From Mucor racemosus (lineage: Eukaryota > Mucoromycota > Mucoromycetes > Mucorales > Mucoraceae), in assembly GCA_027405735.1 (NCBI GenBank), contig JAPEHQ010000016.1, forward strand, positions 434,001-498,000: 64,000 bases of DNA. The letters run 5' to 3'. The translations under genes were made by a program, and so were the position numbers. The notes below the pieces were generated by a model. The model saw nothing but the letters and a program-made list of their open reading frames with translations. It searched no databases and had not been told where the DNA came from. This document shows positions 24,300-34,328 of the stretch, piece after piece (the stretch's first letter is position 1; each line of letters starts with the position of its first letter).

Positions 24300-25335
24300 T
24301 TCCTGAAAATATTTTATATCTCACGAGAGACTAAAACAGATAAAACTTACTGCTTTCTCCTTAAAAACTAGGTCTCGCCTTTCATCCCTGTTCAACTCTT
24401 TTTTTCACTAAATAACACCAAGAAAAAATTATATGCCAATGTACCTGAGTTGATCAACTTTAATCCAAAAACAAGTATCCAGAAATATCTTATCTTTTGC
24501 AGCTAATATAACTTTTTCAGTGCTAATGTTTCAGATTTCTACAGGTGTTTCATGTTTCATTGCTTAAAGTCAAAACTTCGAATCTGAATATCTCTGCAAA
24601 AAATCAAGCTATACTAATGCTTTTTAATAATAAGATTTACTTGCTTTAAAGCGTTCTATAACATATTTTAGTATAAAAAAATTCTGAGCACTTTTATTTT
24701 TTTCTTTTTTTGACATTTTTGTAGTCGATTTTAAAATATTCGTTATATGAAACAGCATCTTTTTTTTTACATTCAAGTCATCAACCTCGTTGAGCTCTCT
24801 CGGTCCCAATTTAGTTTTTTTCAGAATATTGATTTTTCGTGGAGATATCCTCAAAAATGTGTACAAAGAGATACCTTCCCTTCTAATTTCGATTTTTCCC
24901 TTGTATAACCTCATCCCAAATTCTGAAATTGAAAAATATTTTGACAAAAACCTTGTTTTCTCTACGAAAAATGCAGCTAGAAGGTTTACTAATAGCCCGA
25001 TAGATAGATACTTTTGTTGCGCATTATTTCCATTACTTAAATTTGAAATATGTTTATAAAAAGTGATGTGTACCTTTAAAAAACCTCCAAAATTTCAATC
25101 GCATTTTACGCAAAATTTAATGCGAAACATTTGTCTAAAATTTATTTAGATGGAAGAAGCATTTAAAGCTGTACAAAAAACACTTAATACACTAGTTCAA
25201 CTTACTTTGCAATTCATGAGCCATTAAATGATTTTGTTTTTTTGAATCATTTTTCGGTTCATTTGACAAATCAATTTTTGAACTCAGTTATTGTATGTTT
25301 TAAACTGTAATGTGAAGTATTATTTTAGTTATCTC
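24300..25335 (-). repeat. Dispersed repeat A, copy 2 (inverted)
   Basis: Reverse complement of this segment aligns with 6140-7390 and 58100-59220 over most of their length, including the non-coding flanks (GGAGGTTTTTTAAAG, GCGTAAAATGC, CTTGGTGTTATTTAGTGAAA). Its end at about 25335 (GTTGAGATAACTAAAATAAT on the minus strand) is shorter than copies 1 and 3 on the upstream side. Confidence 0.75.
24624..25073 (-). pseudogene. Uncharacterised repeat-A reading frame, copy 2 (frame open, start codon lost)
   Basis: The frame is open for 149 codons to the stop at 24624-24626, the longest uninterrupted version in the window. The position of the ATG in copies 1 and 3 reads GTA here. It contains NNAQQKYLSI, LLAAFFVEKTRFLSKYF, FGMRLYKGKIE, GISLYTFLRISPRKINILKK, LNVKKKMLFHITNILKST and the end NFFILKYVIERFKASKSYY. 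Strongly basic, no membrane segment or known motif that I can name. An AGTAAG-like donor overlaps the KASK codons in copies 1 and 3, so an additional 3' exon is conceivable. Function unknown. Confidence 0.5.
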
Positions 25336-25555
25336 AACAAAAAATGTAGAGTAGATCTCTCAACTATTTCTACCTTATGCGTACAAAATGCACTGCTCTG
25401 CTCCTCTGCAGTGGAATTACATACTAAAAACGCTTGATAATAATCACTACGGCCGAACTATGTTTCCCATGGGCATAATGATCTGCACACATGGGCAGAA
25501 TAATAAAAAAATTGTGCAGATCAGGCAGCTCAGTTGAGCAGAGCAATGAGATCAA

Positions 25556-27124
25556 GGTTTTTTAGTCAATTTACTAAAGTATATTAATCATAATATAGTT
25601 AATAACGAAGATAATTTGAATGGTTTAAAGCAGATGTGAGTTATTCTGATTCAACAGAATTGCCTTATTGTCGAGATATATCAATTTGAAATTTGGGGTT
25701 TGAAAGAGTTCTGCCCATGTTCTTCTTTCGAGGACCAAATGGAAACAACGACAACAACCTGTTTGATAACACTAAAAGTATTTATGCCTTTGTAAATTTC
25801 TGTTTGTAACACACAAAATCTTTTTTCTTCCCTACTCTTTCCTCAGCTCTTTTATTTACGTTTAAACTACAACAAAAAGACCAATTTTTTTTTTTTATAA
25901 ACTGGAATTAAGTAGCAGGTACAAGTACATGTTTTTCCTATTGTTTATTTGGAAATAAATTAGTAACTGTTAATATTAGGGCACGTTATAATATCTTTCT
26001 CAAACAAAAAAAGCGTCCAGAACTTAATCATTTTGTTCCATTATCTACGTTATAATGAATGCTTTTTTGGTCTAAAGTCGATATCTACCTGCAGAAAAAT
26101 TGGTGATTATAAAAGTATGTATAATAGTATTTACTTGATTTGATGAATGAATGAATAAACTTATGTTAGTCTATTTAGTTTCTATAAAGTGTATTTATTT
26201 CTATTTAGTGGTCAGCAGCTAAGAAGAGGAAAACAAGATGTTGTCTTGTATACCACTACCAACTCTCGAAGGTACACCATAATTATTACTTATTGGCTTG
26301 TTATTAATAATTGATTATACTAATAAATCAACTTTTATAGGTCAAAAGTAAGTTTGTTCTGGTAAAGCATCGAATAAATTGGTTTGGGACAAAGAGGGTG
26401 GTAAAAAGGTGGCAATAGGTCCCAGCGATGGCCATGTTTATGTTTATGATGTTGGAGGGGTAAGATTAAAACTCAATGTAAATCACCTCTAGCGCATTAA
26501 TTATCAAGTAAGACTATATTACCATCAAATAAACTATCACACAATATTAACATGTATAAATATTTACAGTAATAAGCTTGAATTAAGTGGGTACAGCATT
26601 ATTAGTTCTTGAAAAAGTTCCCAAATATTGTAAAATCTCTTATTTTTAAGATTTATAAGGCTTATAAGCGGGATATTAATTTCAAAAATTATTCTTGTCC
26701 AGATCATCAATTTTGACATTTTTTAATTTTTTTTTCTGACTTTGCAAATTTAGAGTTAATTATACTACCAATTATAAAAACAAAAAGTATACACATATAC
26801 AGAATTTAGCGCTCTATTTGCTTAATAAAAAATAATAAACTTTTCTATTGCAAAACATCACATGAAAATCCTTTAATCAAAAAACCGTTTTTGGGCCAAA
26901 AATGCTAAGTTTTATTACTTAACATTTAATATTAAGCTTTTATAAAATGTGTATTAGTCATGGCTACAATTTTCTCTCACAATGTAGTATATTTAAACGT
27001 TGCTTTTGGTATCAAAATTGGATTTTTCTGTTTTTTGATGAAAATCATGAGTGTTGGTAAGGGTAAAATGAGCCCCGAAAATGTCCGCTACAAAGTCTGA
27101 ATTTTCAGACCGTACGTGGTTAAC
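25556..27124 (+). repeat. Repeat R1, copy 1 (contains dynein-like exon)
   Basis: From about ATCAAGGTTTTTTAGTCAAT to CCGTACGTGGTTAACTATAG. Matches the reverse complement of 36034-37516 almost throughout and 53336-55665 once its nested LTR is removed. No complete protein frame in it. Confidence 0.75.
26352..26459 (+). pseudogene. Dynein intermediate chain-like exon fragment, copy 1
   Basis: Reads SGKASNKLVWDKEGGKKVAIG followed by PSDGHVYVYDVGG, which resembles a C-terminal WD40 blade of cytoplasmic dynein intermediate chain. It is followed by GTAAGA and preceded at 26340 by TTTTATAG, i.e. splice-like borders. In-frame TAA codons upstream and no other dynein sequence around it show it is a captured fragment, not a gene. 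A second possible exon (ATGTTGTCTTGTATACC, about 26238) lies upstream of a GTACAC site. Confidence 0.5.
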
Positions 27125-27849
27125 TATAGTATTGTCTATAATCTATATTAATAAAATAAAATGTAATTTAAAAATCCATTCCAGTAAAAAATGCAATGGA
27201 ATTTTGAGAACGGCACGATGATGCTAATGAATAAACCAATTTGTGTCCATACGATCAGCTCATTATCCTCATGGTCATATTTTATTATTATGCACAAATA
27301 GGGATAATGATATGCTTATGCACACATCATGGGATTAATGTCATGCACAGGGGCAGAATCTATAATTCTGCACATACAGGCTTAGCGTTAAGCTCGTGTG
27401 CAGCTTCTTTTATTATGCCCATGTGCATATTATTGTCTTTTTAACCATATTCAGTGGGCTCAACAGCTCATCAGGCTATAGTATGCAGCCCATCTGGGCA
27501 CAACAAAATCATCTTGTGCAGTACAGCAGGTTGGCCGTAGTGTAATAAAATAACCTAATTTCCAAGCGTCGCTCATAAAATATGGTACCGCTTGAAATGT
27601 AAACAACAATAATAAACAAACAACGCTTTAATTGAACACAATAACATAATAACAAACGCATGCTAAATGCAATGAAATGACACCTTTTATAGACCAAAAT
27701 TGCCACTGTCTTTCAGAAAAATAACTGATCTCGATTCATATCTGCATCTCGATTCATTAGTTAGGACTGAGTTCCAACAGATTCCAACAAGCATAACGAG
27801 GAAACTCTATATTGCTGGTGCCTGTAAAAGGAGTTGCAGTAAATGACGA

Positions 27850-28567
27850 TGTTATTTACTAAAATAAAAAAATATAAAAATAAAAGCAGTAGAAATACAA
27901 TTAAAATCAGCTAAAGTTTTTATTCCAAAAGATTTCTGAAGAGGTAAAATAATTGAAAAGTATGAGGGTATTTATAGTGATTTGGAGAACTTGGATACCA
28001 TCAGACTTGAATGGATGTATATTTAGTAATCTTCCAGTTTTGAGTACATTGTTATCGATTTGATATTTTAAGGGGTAAATTGTGTAGAGCATTGACTATA
28101 AGGGATTGTATGTCAAGTGTGACAATATCGACCTTTTGGGAAATGGTTGTTTTGTTTATTATTTCTGTTATATCTATTTTATGTAACTTTGATTTTTAAG
28201 GGGTAGTTTTTTATATGCTTGAATCTTATTTATATTGATAGTGCAACTTTGATATAGATGAGTAGTTGACTAAATTGATATCTTTGTTTATTATCATTAT
28301 TGATTTGGATAGAATCCTGTTTTGATATATATGTCATTTGTGTAATTGATTGCGCCGTGATCAAGGGTGCTATCATCTACTACACGACATGTATTATGGT
28401 TCAAAAAGAGTATTTCATATTTTTAGCATGCGTTTGTTATTGTGTTCAATTGAAGCGTTTGTTTATTATCGTTGTTCACATTTCAAGTGGCATCATATTT
28501 TATGAGCGACACTTGGAATTTAGGTTGTTTTATTTTTAACAAGCGTTTTTAGTATGTAATTCCACTG
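27850..28567 (-). repeat. Dispersed repeat M, copy 2 (inverted; its outer end is the gypsy insertion site)
   Basis: On the minus strand it starts GTGGAATTACATACTAAAAA next to the gypsy element and continues through CTCATAAAATATGATGCCAC and TAAACAAAGATATCAA, as in 52561-53150. With the copy ending at 27840 it makes an inverted pair. The 27850-28250 part has extra sequence not seen in the other copies. Confidence 0.55.
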
Positions 28568-28787
28568 TGTTATGTCAATACTCATCCTATGTCTCACATC
28601 CAAGGTCACAGTCTATAATTAGTGTTACAGTAAATCAATGTGGATCATTGACTTACATCATATTCTTAGATAGTAAAACCCTAGTAATAGTTATAATTAA
28701 TGTATATAAATACATCCAAAGGATGTATTGTTAATAAAAGTGTAATATTCTGGCAAGATTATTTATATAGACTCTTTTGACATTTCA
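28568..28787 (+). repeat. 5' LTR of the gypsy element (220 bp)
   Basis: TG...CA ends. Contains TATATAAATA and AATAAAAG as probable promoter and polyadenylation signals. Same sequence as 34329-34548. Confidence 0.92.
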
Positions 28788-28847
28788 TTTTTTTAATCTA
28801 CCTAAAAAACTTTTATTACACAAATTTATCTTATTTTTTATTCTAAA

Positions 28848-31800
28848 ATGAACAACAACATTAAACAAGCAACTACTGGTACTACTGCTACCACTAATCA
28901 ATCTGTATCTTCTGATATGAATATTGATATGGGATCATCTTTGTCTTCGGGACAAAGTGGTAACACTGCATTGAGCAATGATGATGCTCTGCATGTTGAA
29001 GGTGATACTTGGAGCGAAGACGCTCGTATTACTAGGGAATTGAGCGAGGACGCTCTTCCTCATCACTATGATAATGACACGGTCATGAGCGATAGTGAAT
29101 TGGATTTGCAATTTGAGGTTGATGAATGCCCTTCTTTGGGGAAGGAACATCAAGCACGTATGTTGAAGGAAATCCAACTGCTCAGGGTTAAGTTGTTTAA
29201 AGCTACCACTCTGTCGCTTCAACACCCTTTGAAAAGTGATATTGCTACTCAAGCAAGTTTTTTGCAACGTCAATTAAGATTGGCAAAAGACAATTATGAT
29301 TTATTGTTTGAAAATGTAGCTAATAATCATGTTGCAAGTAGTGAATTGACTATGGTTCCCTCTGACACTCCATTTATGCAATGGAAAGGCCATAAATTTA
29401 ATACAAAAAAATTTATTTTCCAAAGCATGGATGCTTGTCTTACTCAATTTGAGGATGTCTTGGAATCAAGATCCATTAATGTTGAGTTGCATTGGAAACG
29501 CATCATCAAGCCTAAGATGTCAACTGGCATGGCTGATTGGACAAGAAAGTTGATTGAGCAGCATCCAACAATTTCTTGGGGTCAATTCAAGGCGAAATTG
29601 AAGGCTAAGTATAGCGCTTCAGAAGCCGAAGAAAAGAAGGCTGCGTTAAGCAAATTGAAAAGCTTGAAGCTAGAAAAATGTGAAAGCTTGGAAGCTTATA
29701 TTGACAAGTTTATCACTTTAAAAGATTTAGCAGGTATCACAGAAGATACAAGCTTAACCGATTACTTGTTAAAAGGTTTGGAAATGGACTTGTATAGTCC
29801 AGTATCGTTGAACATTTCCCAATCTAGAGAAAAAGGTAAAGATACCTTGGATTACGCTATTTCGCAACTTAGAAGTGTCTATGATTTGTTGAGACGTGAT
29901 ACTTATTACAAGGAGGAAAAACGTCGTAAAGAGAGAGAATACGAACAAAGAATTATTCATGCAGTTCAACAGCGACAATCTGGTAATCAGAGTTCCTCTC
30001 GTCACTACAAATTTAATAATAAGCATCCACGCCAGCAACCTTACAGTAAAGGCTTTGATAACAAAAAGCAAACTAGAAGAGCTGGACAATTTCATCAGAA
30101 AAGTGGACAATCTTTAAAATGCTATGATTGTGGGTATACACCATTTACCTATGATCATAAAGCTGTATGCAAGAAAAACCCAAAAAACATAAAATATAAC
30201 AAAAACAAAAGCAAGAAATCTATAGTACCAACGCCCACTGCTACTATGGATACTGATGATAGTTCATCTGATGATGAAAGTAGCCAACATTTTTCGGTGG
30301 CTACCATTGCACCAAAGAAGGCTGAAAAAGAAGTATCCAAGATGGATACTGATAGTGAATGTAAGCAATTTGATAGTGATTATTTTAGGAAGATGCCTAA
30401 TAATAATATGAACACTAATGGTCTTCTTTATTTACCTGTTATTTTAGAAACAAGCGCTGGCATCAAGGTCAACACTTGGTTTTTGTTGGATACTGGTTGC
30501 ACATTTAGTGCAATTTCACCACAATTAGTTTCTTTTTTAAATTTAAATATTTGCAATAAAAATGGTATTATTAAATTGGCACAAAATAACAGTGTAGTAG
30601 ATCGTAAGGGTCAAACTGAAGAAGAGCTTATAATCAATTATGGTTCTAAAATTGTTCGTTCAAAATTTGAAGTTTTTGATTTATTTGATGATGTCCATTG
30701 CGTATTTGGAATGGATTTATTGTATAAAGTTGGTATTACATTAGGTAATATTGCAGCAGATTGGTCAGATCGTGTTGGTTATGAAATACCAAAGATTGAA
30801 CCCAATCCTTATAAACCAAATGAAGATCCTTATGGATCTGAAGAAGAACGTAAAATTATGATGAATGAATTAAAACCATTTATTGATGCAAATACTAGTA
30901 TTAGTCCTAAAGCATATTGTAATATTCCTGGTAGTAAAATTACATTGCCCATAAAGAAAGATACTCCACTTGCGAATACATGTCGTAGACAATTTTCAAT
31001 TGCTGAAGCATTGCGACCTGTTATTCAAAAACAAGTTGAAAAATGGCGAGAAAATGGTGTGATTAAAAGAGCAAAACCTAATGCACCTCATAATTCTCCA
31101 ATTTTTACTGTACGAAAGAAAAATAGTGATGGTGAATACACTGGAAAAGAGCACCGTGTGGTAATTGATTGTCGTTTGATAAATAATGCGTTGGATCCTG
31201 AAAAACTTGAACGTTTTCCATTGCCTTTGATAAGTGATTTGCATCGTAAGATGTCGAAGCATTCGCTCTATACTGTCATTGACTTATCGCAATGTTTCCA
31301 TGCATTTAAAATATCCAGATCGTCAAGATCGTATTTGACGTTCACTGATATGGAGGGATTGACGTGGTCCTTCTCTCACTGCCCGTACGGATTGACTATG
31401 GTCTCATCGCACGCACAAAAAATACTTTCTAATTTGTTTGCTGATATCAGTGATACTACCACTCACTTTATAGATGATGTCACTATACATACTGAAAACG
31501 ACCTGAAAAAGCATACAGAACTAGTTAAAATCGTTATAGATCGCTTGACTAAAGCAAACTTACGTATAAATACTGAAAAATTGCATATTGCGCAAAAGAG
31601 CATTTATATATTGGGTTTCTGCTTATCTAGTGAGGGTTTAGCATTAGATCCTCGAAAGGTTTCAAATGTTTTGGATTGGGAACCTACCGTTAAAAGTAGC
31701 CGTGAATTGAGTTCACGTTTAGGATTGATTAACTTTTTTCGTTCTAATTTGCCACGCTTATCGATGTTGACAGCACCACTAGATAAATTGAGAAATGCAC

Positions 31801-34022
31801 CTGATATTACTAAAGTATGGACACCAGAACATACTAAATTAATGAAGCAATTGCAAGAATTATTAGTCAGCTCAGCAGTGTTGAGTGTGCCTAACTTACA
31901 TTATCCAATCTGTGTTGTTACAGATAGTTCTGCCTATGCAATTGGCGCTGCAATGTATCAAGTTATTGGTAATAAAATAAAATATCTTGGTTTTATTGCA
32001 CGCAGTTTGAGTCCATCAGAGCAAAGATGGGGAAGTTCCAAACGAGAATTAGCTGCAGTTGTCTATGCATTTAAAAAGTTCCATCAATGGTTGTATGGAA
32101 GACGATTCCATCTCTTTGTGGATAATCGTGGTATTTTATTTCTACATTCGCAACCTAAATTGGATCGAATGGTTGAGAACTATTATGATACAATTTTTGA
32201 AATGGATTTTGATATTACCTTTTGTAGTGGTATTAACAATATCTTGGCTGATACCTTGTCGCGTCTTTTCTGGCCATACAATACGCTGGTGGAGAGTGGT
32301 GATAAGCGTTTAATTAAAAAACATGTTAATGAAAAGCATTTAGTTAAACAAGATATTGATACAAAAGTTAAAGGAAAGAGAAAGCATGTAGTAGACAATG
32401 TAGTAGAAGAAAAGAAAAAGAGGAAATTACATGTTGTGAATAAGGGGAAAGATAAACTTAAGGAAGCACATGATAACCTTATTTCATGCGATACTTCCGT
32501 TATCTCCGGATCACCAAAAGTAATCATTCCGAGGGAAACCTCTGATCTTTTTAATAACGCTAAATTGACGGCGTATGTAAACAAATTAAAGAATAAGAAC
32601 GAAGAGTTATTATTCTGCGTTAGTCATTTAGATGTTTATGAAACGCCTGCAAGTGATGAAGAAAAGCAAACTATATTAGAAAAAACACATTTACTTCGGC
32701 ATTTCGGTATTCATGCAATGGAGCAAGTTATACACCAAGATTTGAATATGCATTGGAAGGGCTTAAGGGAAGATATTACGAAATATATATCAAATTGCCA
32801 TAAATGCAGACAGTTCAATTTAGCTAAGCATGTCTACCATCCACCAAAGCAAGAAGCTCCTGAAGGGATAATGGATCATGTTGTATTTGATCTAGGTGGA
32901 TTTGATTGCACTACACCAAGGGGAAATAATTTTATATTAGTAGTGTTGGATCTATTCTCGAGATTTATTATCTTACGTGCAATTCCAGATAAATCAGCTA
33001 CTACTGTTGCAAAGGAATTGGTATCTATCTTTTCATTGTTCGGCTACCCACGTATCGTTGGTCATGATCGAGGTGCAGAATTCCATAATAAATTACTTGA
33101 AAAGATACTTAAACATGCTGAGGTTGAGAATAGAGCAAGTTTACCATTTACGCCTCAAGGTAATAGTTGCTGTGAAGCTGCAGTAAAGTCTGCAAAAACA
33201 ATAATTATAAAGATGTTGGAAGGTCGTAGTAAAGATTGGGATTTGTACCTTAATGGAACAGCATTAAGTTTAAATGTACATAGATCTAGACTACATGGGA
33301 TGATGCCATTCATGGTAATGTTTCATAGAGCACCTAATGAATTTAAGGATTATCGAGGAGATAAACCTACCCTTCATGAAAGAGAAATCGATGTGGAAGC
33401 ATTTAAAAAGAAACTCGATTTAATTGATAGAATTATTGTTCCAGCAATTAGAGACCAAATACTAAAGACACAGGATAAGGATAGTAATTACTTTAGAAAG
33501 AGACATAGAATCTTGGAGAAACCTTATCCAATTGGATCTACTGTAATGATCAAGAATATAGAAAATAAGAATAGGAAAACTGATCCTAACTATGAAGGCC
33601 CATTTTATATACATGGAATAACTAAAAATGGAAGCTATATTCTTACCGATAAAACTGATACATTCTTAGCTAGAGATGTACCTACACAGCAGATCAAGTT
33701 GATCAGCACAAATGATGCAAAGGAAGATAACTCAGATGTGTATGAAGTACAAGCTATTATAAATCATAGAGGAACTCCACCCAATTACGAGTATTTGGTA
33801 AGATGGAAGAATTTCACAGAAGATCATGACTCTTGGGAGCCACCAGCGTCATTTGATTCTCCTGATGTTATCAAACATTATTGGGCGAGAGTAGATGTTA
33901 ATACGCAATCTAATGGTAAAGGAAAGCAAGCTCCTAAATCAATTAATACAAGAAAGATTGCTACACGCGAGGATAAATCAAAGAAGATGCGTGAAAGATT
34001 ATTAGCAAAAGATGTTATTTAA
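28848..34022 (+). CDS. Gag-Pol fusion polyprotein of the Ty3/gypsy chromovirus (1724 aa)
   Basis: Single frame without stop. Order of domains: Gag (about residues 170-330, with FKAKLKAKYSA and LEAYIDKFITLKDLA), an atypical CCHC-like knuckle at about 425 (C-x2-C-x8-H-x3-C), aspartic protease with LLDTGCTFSAIS at about 547, reverse transcriptase (VVIDCRLINNALDPEKLERF, VIDLSQCFHAFKI, CPYGLTMVSSHAQ and the catalytic FIDD near 873), RNase H (VVTDSSAYAIGAAM near 1025), integrase with an HHCC zinc finger (about 1280-1325) and the D-D-E set (VVFDLGGFD, GHDRGAEF, CCEAAVKSAK), and a C-terminal chromodomain (YLVRWKNFTEDHDSWEP, about 1631-1681). That order (IN after RT-RH, chromodomain at the end) defines chromoviruses. 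Gag and Pol in one frame without frameshift is like Tf1/sushi elements. All key residues appear present, so the element may be active. Confidence 0.93.
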   Translation: MNNNIKQATTGTTATTNQSVSSDMNIDMGSSLSSGQSGNTALSNDDALHVEGDTWSEDARITRELSEDALPHHYDNDTVMSDSELDLQFEVDECPSLGKEHQARMLKEIQLLRVKLFKATTLSLQHPLKSDIATQASFLQRQLRLAKDNYDLLFENVANNHVASSELTMVPSDTPFMQWKGHKFNTKKFIFQSMDACLTQFEDVLESRSINVELHWKRIIKPKMSTGMADWTRKLIEQHPTISWGQFKAKLKAKYSASEAEEKKAALSKLKSLKLEKCESLEAYIDKFITLKDLAGITEDTSLTDYLLKGLEMDLYSPVSLNISQSREKGKDTLDYAISQLRSVYDLLRRDTYYKEEKRRKEREYEQRIIHAVQQRQSGNQSSSRHYKFNNKHPRQQPYSKGFDNKKQTRRAGQFHQKSGQSLKCYDCGYTPFTYDHKAVCKKNPKNIKYNKNKSKKSIVPTPTATMDTDDSSSDDESSQHFSVATIAPKKAEKEVSKMDTDSECKQFDSDYFRKMPNNNMNTNGLLYLPVILETSAGIKVNTWFLLDTGCTFSAISPQLVSFLNLNICNKNGIIKLAQNNSVVDRKGQTEEELIINYGSKIVRSKFEVFDLFDDVHCVFGMDLLYKVGITLGNIAADWSDRVGYEIPKIEPNPYKPNEDPYGSEEERKIMMNELKPFIDANTSISPKAYCNIPGSKITLPIKKDTPLANTCRRQFSIAEALRPVIQKQVEKWRENGVIKRAKPNAPHNSPIFTVRKKNSDGEYTGKEHRVVIDCRLINNALDPEKLERFPLPLISDLHRKMSKHSLYTVIDLSQCFHAFKISRSSRSYLTFTDMEGLTWSFSHCPYGLTMVSSHAQKILSNLFADISDTTTHFIDDVTIHTENDLKKHTELVKIVIDRLTKANLRINTEKLHIAQKSIYILGFCLSSEGLALDPRKVSNVLDWEPTVKSSRELSSRLGLINFFRSNLPRLSMLTAPLDKLRNAPDITKVWTPEHTKLMKQLQELLVSSAVLSVPNLHYPICVVTDSSAYAIGAAMYQVIGNKIKYLGFIARSLSPSEQRWGSSKRELAAVVYAFKKFHQWLYGRRFHLFVDNRGILFLHSQPKLDRMVENYYDTIFEMDFDITFCSGINNILADTLSRLFWPYNTLVESGDKRLIKKHVNEKHLVKQDIDTKVKGKRKHVVDNVVEEKKKRKLHVVNKGKDKLKEAHDNLISCDTSVISGSPKVIIPRETSDLFNNAKLTAYVNKLKNKNEELLFCVSHLDVYETPASDEEKQTILEKTHLLRHFGIHAMEQVIHQDLNMHWKGLREDITKYISNCHKCRQFNLAKHVYHPPKQEAPEGIMDHVVFDLGGFDCTTPRGNNFILVVLDLFSRFIILRAIPDKSATTVAKELVSIFSLFGYPRIVGHDRGAEFHNKLLEKILKHAEVENRASLPFTPQGNSCCEAAVKSAKTIIIKMLEGRSKDWDLYLNGTALSLNVHRSRLHGMMPFMVMFHRAPNEFKDYRGDKPTLHEREIDVEAFKKKLDLIDRIIVPAIRDQILKTQDKDSNYFRKRHRILEKPYPIGSTVMIKNIENKNRKTDPNYEGPFYIHGITKNGSYILTDKTDTFLARDVPTQQIKLISTNDAKEDNSDVYEVQAIINHRGTPPNYEYLVRWKNFTEDHDSWEPPASFDSPDVIKHYWARVDVNTQSNGKGKQAPKSINTRKIATREDKSKKMRERLLAKDVI

Positions 34023-34328
34023 ATGTTAGATGAAGGCTATACCTTTTCCTTTTAGCATTTCCTTTTATCCCACTGGGTTTTTGAAATGTGAGGTTTTTAA
34101 TGGTTGCCCCTGAATATCTAATTTGCAAGTTTATAGTAATGTATAGAGCAAGATCAATCAACAAGAAGTACATTATTATACATCAACAATATTGCCGTTT
34201 TATTTTTTTTATTTTTTCTTTTTTTTTTTCACGTTATGTCAAGCAGCCTATACACAAATTATAACTACAACAAATTACAACAACTACAACTATCTTTATC
34301 ACATAATTCTTATGTTGGTGTGGGGTGG

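Larger units (their letters stand above)
25445..27542. mobile_element. CACTA/CMC-like TIR element, about 2.1 kb, carrying the dynein-fragment repeat
   Basis: Begins CACTACGGCC and ends GGCCGTAGTG, a perfect 10-bp terminal inverted repeat starting with CACTA. It is flanked by TAAT on both sides (25441-25444 and 27543-27546), and removing it restores repeat M as seen at 52561. CMC-superfamily elements start with CAC(TA) and make 2-4 bp duplications, so a Chapaev- or CACTA-like assignment is reasonable. No transposase frame is visible, so it is non-autonomous. Subterminal parts contain repeated GCACATGGGCATAAT-like motifs. The middle (about 25556-27124) is the R1 repeat that also occurs at 36034-37516 and 53336-55665. 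Confidence 0.6.
25407..27840 (+). repeat. Dispersed repeat M, copy 1, split by the CACTA-like element
   Basis: The left piece 25407-25444 (TGCAGTGGAATTACATAC...) and the right piece 27543-27840 are contiguous in the sister copy at 52561-53329. The right piece includes CACCTTTTATAGACCAAA and ATAACGAGGAAACTCTATATTGC. The 25445-27542 element interrupts it. Confidence 0.6.

Noticed and set aside
25390..25551. Possible MITE bounded by TGCTCTGCTC inverted repeats
   Set aside because: The left arm belongs to flanking DNA beside repeat M and the right arm lies within the CACTA-like element, so the pair is not one element.
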